DNA from: Beroe ovata | Lineage: Eukaryota; Ctenophora; Nuda; Beroida; Beroidae | Assembly: GCA_946803715.1 (NCBI GenBank) | Contig: CAMPET010000111.1 | Coordinates: forward strand, 113,132 to 139,855 | Length of the DNA stretch: 26,724 bases | Reading direction: 5' to 3' | Part shown: piece by piece, positions 1 through 8,878 of the stretch | How the letters are laid out: the number at the start of each line of letters is the position of its first letter | Numbering within the stretch: the stretch's first letter is position 1 | Translations under genes and position numbers: made by a program | The notes under the pieces: generated by a model | Databases searched by the model: none | The model's input: only the letters and a program-made list of their open reading frames with translations | Told to the model about the DNA's origin: nothing

Positions 1-46
1 TGTGTGTGTGTGTGTGTGTTTGTATGCGTGTGTTTGTGTGCGTGTG
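1..46. repeat. GT-rich microsatellite
   Basis: A (TG)n run decays into TGTTTGTGTGCG variants. It continues off the window edge. Confidence 0.9.
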
Positions 47-130
47 GGACGGGGCATGCTATGATTATGGATATCGTCTACTGATGTATTGGGTTTCACT
101 GCACCACGGCACAGATAAGTGATGAGAGTT

Positions 131-254
131 CATGTTCCGTGGCTGTGAGTGTGTGTACCACCATGTTCTGTGGCTGTGAGTGTGTGTACCACCATGTTCT
201 GTGGCTGTGACTGTGTGTACCATCATGTTCTGTGGCTGTGTGCGTCTGTGTATA
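131..254. repeat. 31-bp tandem repeat, four copies
   Basis: Copies beginning CATGTTC start at 131, 162, 193 and 224, an exact 31-base period. Each contains GTGGCTGTGAGTGTGTGTAC or a close variant. The short open frame across them is a by-product of the repeat. Confidence 0.9.
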
Positions 255-718
255 TGAAACTTAGTACTGACGATAACAAGGTTAGGAATACCCGGAGTTC
301 GCAGTGCAGTGTGCCTACAATTGACATCGAGTGAAATTCAGTGACTGTAATGAGATACCTTCAGGTCGTCATGGGGGTATTAATAGACACAGCTATCACA
401 TATAATAATAGAGTACCCAAAGGTAGTACCCAAAGGTAGTATTATATGGATTCAAACTTGATAGATTAATTAACGACAGCATGACGAACCAATGCCTTTA
501 CCCCGATAATTTATTCCTTCATTGGCTTTATCCTGCGACATCATGCATGTCGACTGAGCCAATTGTGTAAGTTTCTTTAGAGAAACCGAATATTAAATTC
601 ACTGATATTCAAAATAAATAGGAAACGTTGTAGCACATAAAAAACGCTGGAAACTCTGTGCAAACGCAGCAAGGAAATCATAACGAACATAAGTTAACTG
701 CCCATGCACTTATATAGA
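255..718. other. Gene-free stretch
   Basis: AT-rich sequence with no convincing coding frame. The only structure seen is a short direct duplication of AGTACCCAAAGGT near 412-440. Confidence 0.6.
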
Positions 719-870
719 TTCCGTGTGTAGTGTGTACACAGTACACACTTGTACAGATTCTGTATCTACTACATAGGGGACATTTGTACATTGTACAAAA
801 TATTTTGTACATTGTTTACACTGCATGTAGATACAACACAAGACACGTCATGTACACACAATACACATGC
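719..870. repeat. GTAC-rich palindromic cluster 1
   Basis: Dense overlapping GTGTAC/GTACAC palindromes. The best is a perfect 20-bp palindrome at 792-811 (TGTACAAAATATTTTGTACA). Similar clusters recur near 2960-3035 and 14812-14908. Confidence 0.7.
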
Positions 871-950
871 ACATTTGCGCATTACACATGCATTTGGGTT
901 TAAATGATTAAAACCTTTTATTTGCCTAAAACCTATACCTAACTATACTA

Positions 951-1027
951 TACCTAAGTAAGTTGGTACTTAGTAAGTAGGTACCTAAGTAAGTAGGTAC
1001 CTAAGTAAGTAGGTACTTAGCAGTAAG
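951..1027. repeat. 16-bp tandem repeat
   Basis: Repeats of TACCTAAGTAAGTAGG start at 951, 967 (15 bp), 982, 998 and 1014 (degenerate). They lie in an AT-rich region with no gene. Confidence 0.85.
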
Positions 1028-1164
1028 CTAGTAAAAGTCATAGACAACACACACTACACAGTATACACTCACTGCGTTCTGAGAATCTTTGGTAGGTTTA
1101 GGTAATGCTTCACATTGCTGTTTCCGGCTAACGACAGATAATTGGCAGGTATTCCTCATTACCC

Positions 1165-1330
1165 CTGTGTGTGTCCGTGTGTGAGTGTGTGTCTGTGTGT
1201 CTGTGTGTCTGTGGATGTGTGTGTGTGTGACGTGTGAGTGTGTCTGTGTGTGTGTNGTGTCTGTGTGTGTGTGTGTGTGTGTGACGTGTGTGGGGTATCT
1301 GTGTGTCTGTGTCTGTGTTTTTGCGTCAGT
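1165..1330. repeat. GT-rich microsatellite with a single-N join
   Basis: Interrupted (GT)n with TGTCTGTG and GACGTGTG variants. One N at 1256 probably marks an assembly join or unresolved length. The antisense frame rich in His and Thr is not a gene. Confidence 0.85.
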
Positions 1331-2173
1331 CTGTCTGTGACTGTTTCATCAGTAAACACTTAATCAGTGTGGAGGACCTTGCTTTTTCTGTGTGAACGCA
1401 GTAAACCATGAACTGCTCTGTTTCCTTGAAATGTTCAAGTTCCGGCTCAATTATAGTTCTGATAATGATAATGGCACTCAATGGAGAAGTTCTGATAATG
1501 ACACTCAATGAAAAAGTAGGTATGTACGACACAACTTATCAACATCGATCTTAACCACTACGATTTGAATAATGAGAAGAGAAACTAAAGATAAGTTTAT
1601 CAAATCTCCTTGCAGTACGAATAATATAGTGAGATTAGCATACTTGACAAGAGGGGGAAAAAGTTATTCCGTACTGTTGTTTTTCTAGTTCTTGTTCTTG
1701 TTCTGTTTTGTCCTTGTCATCTGAGTACCCCTGTTCTTGTTTGTGTTCTAGTTGTTGACATACGGCTGAGGCCTGTATGTGGTGTTCCTTGCCAATACTT
1801 TACTGCGAATTTCCGGGAATTCTCTATTAATATAAGCAGTTCATTGGTGTATTAAATGCAAGATAAACAATGGCCATATAGTTTGTGATCAACAAATTCA
1901 CTATATCTTCACTAAATAATTACTCCACTCTGTGGCTCCCCCGATAACGGCCGGTAACCGGAAGTATTGTCTACAACTTGTCTACTATATCTGTCTGCAG
2001 TAGCTCATTTTTCCCCTCTGGATTGTATGTGATTGCCCGCTTCTCTCCCAATTTCAAGGTTGGGGTTATAGTCAATAGAGATCTGCTTTTCGGGCCCATT
2101 TCCGCTTTCTATTGAGGTGTCGAACGACTGCAGCACACCTGGTGACAGCCTTTCATTGTTATCCTAAACACAA
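1331..2173. other. Gene-free stretch with one direct repeat
   Basis: No coding exon recognised. A direct repeat of about 30 bases sharing AGTTCTGATAATGA and CACTCAATG lies at about 1454-1515. A run of GTTCTTGTT-type repeats lies near 1685-1755. Confidence 0.55.
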
Positions 2174-2261
2174 TATAGTGGACTGACCGACCCACTATAG
2201 TGGACTGACCGACCCACTATAGAGGACTGACCGACCCACTATAGCGGACTGACCGACCCAC
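2174..2261. repeat. 22-bp tandem repeat, four copies
   Basis: Copies start at 2174, 2196, 2218 and 2240, plus a truncated fifth. The unit is TATAGTGGACTGACCGACCC followed by AC. Junctions form the palindrome CACTATAGTG, and the copies differ at one position (AGTGG, AGAGG, AGCGG). Confidence 0.9.
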
Positions 2262-2647
2262 TATGTCCATTGTCCAAGCACTGTCTCCTGGTAACTTCTA
2301 TAGTTCTTGTCCAATCCCACCTTAGATAAGCGCGGAACTATACACACCCAATATCCTAATGAGTCCGAATATCCTGCAAAGAGGAACATCAATAGGTATA
2401 GGAAAGTATCAACTGAAATCGTGACTTCAGTCTTCAGATTAGGGTTGGGTACGAAAATAACCCAAATTGCGAAATATATTCTGGAAAATGTAGCACTAGC
2501 ACACAAGGTAACAACTTGCTTGTCTCTTTACTCACACGGGTATGAACATTGCACACCCCATGTGTGATAATTGCACACCCTGATCTGCTTACTGCACACT
2601 CCGGGTGTGAAGTGTGCACAACTTGCTGCTGATTGTATTGCTGCCGA

Positions 2648-2755
2648 GCACACACACACACACACACACGAGTATTTCTACTAGCTGTCAGGAGACACGT
2701 GGCTCATCACGAGGTATAATGAGGACATCACGTNACACACACACACACACACGGT
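2648..2755. repeat. Two CA microsatellites flanking a single N
   Basis: (CA)n runs lie at about 2648-2669 and 2735-2752, with one N at 2734. Both are flanked by unique sequence. No gene overlaps them. Confidence 0.85.
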
Positions 2756-2959
2756 GCAAAGATGACAATGATATTGCAAAAATAGTGCTGCGACAAAGTT
2801 GCAGCAACCAAGCACGCTCTGTGCTGACGATACGTAGGGGCATATCAACACAATAAGAAAATTACAATACAATTATGTGCTGCTGCACTTTGCGAATAAT
2901 GAGAGTAACTTGCAAGAATGACGTGTCAGTGAGTTGGAAGCCCTGTGTAAATAGAATGT

Positions 2960-3035
2960 ACACCAGCGTATAGTGTGTATAGTGTACACTGTACAGTGTA
3001 TATTATAGTGTGTACCTACTGTACAGTATACATCA
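2960..3035. repeat. GTAC-rich palindromic cluster 2
   Basis: Overlapping inverted motifs such as GTGTACACTGTACAGTGTA, followed by CTGTACAGTATAC. It resembles clusters near 719-870 and 14812-14908. Confidence 0.65.
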
Positions 3036-3190
3036 GTAACAAGTTACACTGGTATACCCTATGAGTATGAATTAGGTTTACCACGGCCAGTGTAACAATG
3101 ATAACCCTCCTTTCTCTCCTCCCAATTAGAGTACTAATTGGATAATTACCCTTGCCTCCATGGGACTGTTTAGTGGGCAATTATGGAGCT

Positions 3191-3243
3191 TCCCCCCACC
3201 CCCCCACCCCACACACACACGCACACACGCATACACACACGCA
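3191..3243. repeat. C-run and CA microsatellite
   Basis: Runs of C separated by A pass into (CA)n with CGCA variants. Low-complexity DNA with no coding frame. Confidence 0.85.
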
Positions 3244-3280
3244 GTGTTTGAGAGTGCTGCTTCCTGTCCAAGTCAGATTC

Positions 3281-3328
3281 TGTTCGAGTAGTATTTGATA
3301 CTATCATTGTTCGAGTAGTATTTGATAG
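3281..3328. repeat. 20-bp direct duplication
   Basis: TGTTCGAGTAGTATTTGATA occurs identically at 3281-3300 and 3309-3328, a 28-base period. Confidence 0.85.
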
Positions 3329-4440
3329 GCAGTCAGCCAGTTATGATATATTAATCGCACTGTATACTGCACGAACATAGAAACTATAGATACGTATATT
3401 GATAGTGAGACATTATAAACCATTTTGTAAAGCGCTATTGTGTTACACCATATACAGTCACATAAAAGGGTGCGCCTGTTGTGTAGTAGTTATTTAGCCT
3501 GATAGATCTACATAGCGTGATCACTATAACAATAGAACTATCAAGTTTGGGAGACGTGGTTATGCGCAATTCGTGCAGTTTCTGCAACAATGATACGTTG
3601 TTCGAGGGAGTATGAAACTGAAAATGGGTTTACGGGATCATGGATGACCCCCTGATCATAGAAACTACCAGAGCTAGGTGCAACAACTATCCTGATAAGA
3701 TTTGTCGATATTGGATCACATCAGCTAGCTATTGTTGATTGTGCTACAGCTATATGCATCAAGAATAACAAGCAGACACTATCGGCTATCCACGAAGTAG
3801 TCAACACTTGATGTTAGCTCAATCACACCTCATGGCTTACATGTTATGTTGTCTGGATCTAGAAAAGATTGTGTTGCTTTCGATCTGCCAAAATAATGAA
3901 ATTTCATATTTCCTGTTGTTGATAGATGAGCCTGTAGGATGAAAACGTGGCCCCAATCCAAATGGAAATTTTAAACGACTTTAAATTGGCCTCTTTTCTT
4001 ACGATTCAAGACAATAATTGTTCAAATAGATCAGTGATCGTTTTATTACTGATAGAAAAGGAGATGTTTAAGTTAAACTTAATTTCAAAATCGTGTAAAT
4101 TTTACTTTTTCCCACTTATAAAGCAAATCTAACAAATCCATGCAATATGCACATTGCACAATGACAACGTAAGTTGTAAAATGTATTCGTATTATCGCTC
4201 CGAATAAGATGAACATGTAACAAAGTTCCTGGCGGGATGCCCATTAAGGAATTCCGCTCCGGGAAGGGGAAGGAGGGTCGCACAAGATCGGAAATGTTGA
4301 CAAATACAATCACCAGCAGTGGGGGAGGAAGCCAAACTCGGGAGAATTTGACGTACATCCTTTATGGACAGCTCCTATTTTAGTTGGATAATCTACTTGT
4401 GCATAATAAAGAAGACAATGTACAAATGTACATAATGTAC
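3329..4440. other. Gene-free stretch upstream of the EF-hand gene
   Basis: AT-rich with no protein-like frame of useful length on either strand. If the EF-hand message has a cis-spliced 5' UTR, its first exon and promoter should lie here. No convincing TATA box or donor was picked out. Confidence 0.5.
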
Positions 4441-4474
4441 AATGCACATGACTGGTATGTTTTGTCCCGCAGGA

Positions 4475-5225
4475 ATGTATCACCACAGCATTTCTGAGTC
4501 TTCATCTTCCGCAAGCGTCACCGAACACGACGAGAATGACCTTATCAAGATGTTCAAACTGGTCAACTCCATCAAGGATAAACCTGTCAATGTCACTGAT
4601 CTCAAACGACGGTTCCTTAGCAACGGAATTCGGGTGACAGAGGAGGATTTGTCCTACATCATGAAGGTGATTACAGGTGGTAACAATTTGCAGTGCATTA
4701 CAGAGCATGCAATGCATATGACCCGTCGTGACTTGTGATATGATCGCGCGTTTTTAGTTTGATCTTTGTACTTGATGATGATATTATCATCAATCATGAA
4801 CAATGTCTCACCCCACACAATTTTTAGATCCTTGACGAGGAAGTGTACAAACCTGTGAAATTCAAAAAGTTCAAGCGGATTCTGAGACCGTACTTCAATC
4901 AGGTAAATCTGTGAACTGGCGCCTCAATAACGTGGATTACTTCTAATTCTGGACCCAGAGATAAGAAGATGAGCATGTATAATATTCCTCACCACATCTC
5001 CTCTCCGTCACCCAGGAACACCTGTATTCTGACATAAAGGAAACATGGGACCTCTTCCCTAAGGACCGCGACGGAAGTATATCACAGGAGACACTGAGAA
5101 GCATCCTCAGTGATCAGGGCATTGAAATCGAGAAGGAAGATCTTGAGGAGGTTTTCAAGCTCATGGACAAGAACAAGGATGAGAGGATTGACCTCAAGGA
5201 TTTCGCCCAGTACCAGGATTGCTGA
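4475..5225 (+). CDS. EF-hand calcium-binding protein, calmodulin/troponin C-like
   Basis: Three exons are read: 4475-4666, 4828-4902 and 5016-5225, with GT-AG introns of 161 and 113 bases, both phase 0. The product is about 158 residues, the size of calmodulin-type proteins. The last exon has two EF-hand helices and loops: PKDRDGSISQET, which lacks the first ligand and the final Glu, and DKNKDERIDLKD, which keeps Asp at 1, Asn at 3, Asp at 5 and Asp at 12. The N-terminal half has two degenerate hands (residues about 15-64 and 65-89) without intact calcium ligands, so probably only the C-terminal lobe binds calcium. I chose Met 4475 because CCCGCAG, a good acceptor, ends at 4472, just inside a longer frame starting at 4442. 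The exact subfamily (calmodulin-like, centrin-like or troponin C-like) is not resolved. The third exon recurs at 7347-7556. Confidence 0.75.
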
Positions 5226-5386
5226 TCACCGATTATTGTACCGGACTCATGAATAGATCAGTCTCCGGTCTCGATCAGCTTTTACTTTTATGTTTTAGTG
5301 TTTATCGAGTTGATGATGCAGATGATGTTATTTGAAGTTGAACCATGAACACTGTGTAGTGACGCGAAGGGGTGATTCTGTGATTT

Positions 5387-5441
5387 ATGATGGGGGATCT
5401 CTCAATCTAATCACTGATTAGATTGAAAGATCCCCCATCAT
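5387..5441. repeat. 27-bp near-perfect hairpin, 1-nt centre
   Basis: The arms at 5387-5413 and 5415-5441 are reverse complements with one mismatch, around a single C. The corresponding position in the second copy, near 7705-7720, has only one arm. The hairpin is therefore specific to one of the two copies. Confidence 0.85.
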
Positions 5442-5472
5442 AGCTATAGTGATCCTCTTATTTGAATATTTG

Positions 5473-5560
5473 TTGTAGGATTTCAGTATTTCACCCTACC
5501 CTTGCTGGCGGGATTTTATCCCTGGCGGAATGACAATTGCGCGGATTGACAATGAATCGG
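5473..5560 (+). mobile_element. Partial miniature element, family B head
   Basis: It begins TTGTAGGATTTC and runs through ACCCTACCCTTGCTGGCGGG, matching the left end of the complete element at 5754. A small internal insertion (AGTATTTC) is present. No right terminus was found nearby, so this is a truncated or composite copy. It is followed by GC-rich DNA with a palindrome, GCGCGCGGGCCCGCGCGC, near 5588-5608. Confidence 0.65.
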
Positions 5561-5753
5561 AGGCCGAAACAGTTTTGGCCTTCGATGAAGGCGCGCGGGC
5601 CCGCGCGCGCAAGAAAGATCAAGATAACATTCGCGCGGGCGTGGAAAGATAACATACGGCACTATATACGGCAACGACTTTTCAGTTCAGCTCAGTTTCA
5701 TTTTACTGAGTAGAACAGAAGCTGCGCGCAACGGTTTTGCATCGCCAAACAAC

Positions 5754-5859
5754 TTGTAGGATTTCACCCTACCCTTGCTGGTGGGATTTTATCCCTGGCG
5801 GATTTTATCCGGGGCGGATTGAAAATCGCGCGCACCGACGGTAGGGTAAAATCCTACAA
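5754..5859. mobile_element. hAT-like miniature inverted-repeat element (family B, complete)
   Basis: A 106-base element has 20-base terminal inverted repeats (TTGTAGGATTTyACCCTACC and its complement at 5840-5859). It is flanked by a perfect 8-base direct duplication, CAAACAAC, at 5746-5753 and 5860-5867. Eight-base target duplications are typical of the hAT transposon superfamily. The element is far too short to encode a transposase, so it must be mobilised in trans. Partial copies of its left end lie at 5473, 26041 and 26098. Confidence 0.8.
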
Positions 5860-5941
5860 CAAACAACTTGCTGGTTAGCTGGTAGTGTTTGAGTGTAAGC
5901 GCTGCGCGCGGAACTCCCGGGCATATCGGCGCGCGCTCAGC

Positions 5942-6061
5942 TTGTCAGATGTTACCTGACCTGTTTCTCGCGCGAGCGCGCCTTCATCGAAGGCCGAAAC
6001 AGCCTTCGATGAAAGCGCGCGCGCCGCGCGCGAGAAACTGAGGTCAGATAAAATCTGACAA
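5942..6061. mobile_element. hAT-like foldback miniature element (family A, complete)
   Basis: This 120-base foldback element begins TTGTCAGATGTTACCTGACC and ends with the imperfect complement ATCTGACAA. The arms extend more than 50 bases through a GC-rich core of GCGC repeats and CTTCGATGAA. A perfect 8-base duplication, CGCTCAGC, flanks it at 5934-5941 and 6062-6069. A second copy lies at 26169-26255. The homologous place in the other haplotype copy (near 8150-8170) lacks the element. Confidence 0.8.
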
Positions 6062-6069
6062 CGCTCAGC

Positions 6070-7330
6070 TTCATAGAAGACCGCAATGAAGGCGCGCGCG
6101 CATGAAACATTGGACAGATATCATCCGGCAAAAATTTGATTCTGAATTTTGAATTTTATAGACAATATGAAGATTCGTTGCCTGGCGATGCTAGGCCCAG
6201 CTGACGGGAGTGATATGAGTGGAGATGGTTTATACATCTGAAAACCACCCAGAATTAACTGCTTACCTACCTCAAACTCTCAAAACAATCCACAAAATGA
6301 ACTCAACAACTCAGAAATGACTAACAACACACTCATCTCTGCTCTTAACTATAGCAACGTGCAATTTGGCTAAAAACTTGCACGTGCATCTTGTTACGTA
6401 GATAGATGATACAAACAGAATTTGGGAGTTATTTGCTCACTCAAATCATTATCAAATCTCTAAAAACTCTGCCTACTTTTTATATTATTAAACTGTATTA
6501 ACTGAGTGTGTTTGGTCAATTGACTGTCTCACTTTCTACAATGATCAATCATCTGAAGCATTCTGTAACAATAGAATGGATTTAATTCCATTAACAGAGT
6601 TAAAATTAACTAGAAAACCCGCCAAGTGGACGTGTTACACTACCCATTGGAAAGACACCAGGACGTTATTTTAGAACGACAGCTAAACATGACCTGTGAT
6701 CAAAATCCAACGTACTAATTTGAACCAATGATTTTATGAAGGAGCACTTGATCACAATTCGGCCATTTCTTCGAATAAGCACAGAAAATGGTGTCCGCCC
6801 GGTTGTCCGACTTTCGTTAATCGTTTCAATTTGCATAGCGTATTGTCATGAAAATAACATCGTATTTTACCATGAGTCGAAAATAATAACTGCAGAGCAG
6901 AAGCAACAACTGTCAACTCAAAAGAAATTTGACCGCTGCTCGAGTCAGAACATACTTACATTCGTCATTCATCCCATCAACGAAAACTATAACGTTATCT
7001 AAGCACCATCATCAGAAATGAGCTCCCAGTTCACTATTATTACAGAAGTAGCACGTGTCCATGGCAACGCGCACTTTAACTTCAAAATCAGCACGTGCAT
7101 TTCGTGACGGACATAAATAAACACAAACAAACAACCAAATTATAATATAGATTTTGTAAACAATTTATCCATTTCTTGTCTATCAATGATTTATTCTCTG
7201 ACTTGGGATTCCTATCAGCTGGGCCTAGCATAACCTGGCAATATTTTTTGTGAAGTCATAGATCAGCAGATTTCAAGTGGTGTCTATGCTATATGGTTAT
7301 AGAGTTTGATAGGGAACTTTTATTTCCCCT
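6070..7330. other. Gene-free stretch, first haplotype copy
   Basis: No protein-like exon was seen; the 88-codon frame at 6736-7002 has no recognisable domain. The stretch at 7145-7290 is nearly identical to 8645-8805, and 6100-6205 resembles 8197-8310. The 17-base motif ATGCTAGGCCCAGCTGA at 6188-6204 recurs inverted at 7215-7231. Confidence 0.6.
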
Positions 7331-7331
7331 N
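7331..7331. other. Single-N assembly join
   Basis: One N falls exactly where a second copy of the 5004-5225 sequence begins (from 7332). It most likely marks two contigs placed end to end. Confidence 0.7.
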
Positions 7332-7346
7332 CTCTCCGTCACCCAG

Positions 7347-7556
7347 GAACACCTGTATTCTGACATAAAGGAAACATGGGACCTCTTCCCTAAGGACCGC
7401 GACGGAAGTATATCACAGGAGACACTGAGAAGCATCCTCAGTGATCAGGGCATTGAAATCGAGAAGGAAGATCTTGAGGAGGTTTTCAAGCTCATGGACA
7501 AGAACAAGGATGAGAGGATTGACCTCAAGGATTTCGCCCAGTACCAGGATTGCTGA
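7347..7556 (+). pseudogene. Duplicate of the last EF-hand exon (probable second haplotype)
   Basis: This repeats 5016-5225 without any coding difference I can find, including the preceding CTCTCCGTCACCCAG acceptor. The 3' flank then diverges by small indels. The upstream two exons are absent, because the copy starts immediately after the N at 7331. A second allele misplaced in tandem explains this better than a real exon duplication. If the duplication were real, it would be a fragment without a start. Confidence 0.7.
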
Positions 7557-7742
7557 TCACCGATTATTGTACTTGTAGCGGACTCATGAATAGATCAGTC
7601 TCCGATCAGCTTTTACTTTTGGTGTTCATCGATTTAATGGTGATGTTATTTCATATTTGAAGTTGAACACTGTGTAGTGACGCGAAGGGGTGATACTGTG
7701 ATTGAGAGATCCCCAATCATACTATCATAGTGATCCTCTTAT

Positions 7743-7797
7743 TTGGAAATCTAAAGTAGCTTAGAAATCTAATGTAGTTTGGAAATCTAAAGTAGTT
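7743..7797. repeat. 18-bp tandem repeat, three copies
   Basis: Three units of TGGAAATCTAAAGTAGTT, with variants, lie downstream of the duplicated EF-hand exon. Confidence 0.8.
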
Positions 7798-7899
7798 GAC
7801 CATTAAACTTAAAGTAAACTTCACCTTCATTTCGATTAAGTTATACTTAAATGAACTATGAATTTTACTTTCAATTCAATTCATAACCATCAGCATGTA

Positions 7900-8400
7900 T
7901 GGGCGATGCCAGACCGCTGATGCAAGCCGCGAAGCGGCTTGCGCCAGCAAGCCGCTGAGAATAAGTTTGTGCCGCGCGCGCGCGAAACGAAATTCTCGAC
8001 AGGGTCTATCATCGATCGACAATCGCGCGCGCCTTCAATCTTCAATTCTTCATTGCATCACCTGTTTGAGTTTCGGCCTTCAATGTCAGATAAAATCATA
8101 TCTGGCAAGTTACGCAATGAGCGTATAGTTTTGGCGAAACTTGAGCATACCGGCGCGCGCAGCTTCATAGATGACCGAAATGAAGGCGCGCGCATGAATG
8201 ATCATGAAACATTGAACAGATATCATCCGGCGCGGCATGAAAAATTTGATCTTGAATTTGATCGACAATATGAAGATTCGTTACTTGGCGATGCTAAAGG
8301 CCGAGCTGACGTGATCTGCAAAGCGGCGAGCGCCAATGAAATTCTCGACAGGGGTTATCATCGACAGCCAAAAGATTCGCGATTTATAAAAGCCGGGTAG
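7900..8400. mobile_element. GC-rich miniature-element remnants
   Basis: A mosaic of repeat pieces shared with other parts of the window. AATTCTCGACAGGGTCTATC near 7990 is the reverse complement of sequence at about 26265-26295. Pieces around 8197-8310 match 6100-6205. GCGCGC runs are frequent. A 154-codon open frame crosses the mosaic but resembles no protein and is broken in the related copies, so I treat it as fortuitous. Confidence 0.6.
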
Positions 8401-8868
8401 ACTGAGGGACTTGTTCAGAGTGCATTTTATTTCTGAAAGAATTGTATCATATTGGATTGACTTACCTTCATCTGTCAGAAGTGCCTCAAGTGTCGATATC
8501 TTTAAATGTAACTTAGAGCAGCATGATAAGTCATCTAAGACACTGAATCATGAATCCTAGCAATTTTAGGTATGTTTCTCATCTTGTAATCAGTGAAATT
8601 GAAGGGTGTAATTACCATTTGAACAAAAACTTAAAACAGTAAACAATTTATCCATTTCAGTAAACAGTTTATCCATTTCTTGTCTACAAATGATTTATTC
8701 TCTGACTTGGGATTCCTATCAGCTGGGCCTAGCATTGCCTGGCAATATTTTTTGTGAAGTATGTCATAGACCAGCAGATTTCAAGTGGTGTTTATGCTTG
8801 GGAAGTGAAACTATATGTACCTGAATACCAAGTAGGTTTACTTTGATATAACATCACATAGATCTCTC
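8401..8868. other. Gene-free stretch upstream of DHX35
   Basis: AT-rich; 8645-8805 is the second copy of 7145-7290. No exon was recognised. The DHX35 acceptor (ATCTCTCAG, ending at 8870) closes the stretch. Confidence 0.6.
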
Positions 8869-8878
8869 AGACAGTATC

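Noticed and set aside
131-254. CRISPR-like regular repeats
   Set aside because: The units are contiguous tandem copies with no unique spacers, and the genome is eukaryotic.
1159-1359. Antisense frame rich in His and Thr
   Set aside because: It is a translation of the GT microsatellite and contains an N.
6736-7002. 88-codon frame between repeats
   Set aside because: No domain, AT-rich composition, and I see no counterpart in the second haplotype copy.
7939-8400. 154-codon open frame on the + strand
   Set aside because: It crosses a mosaic of GC-rich repeat pieces, resembles no protein, and the matching sequence near 6100-6205 does not keep the frame.
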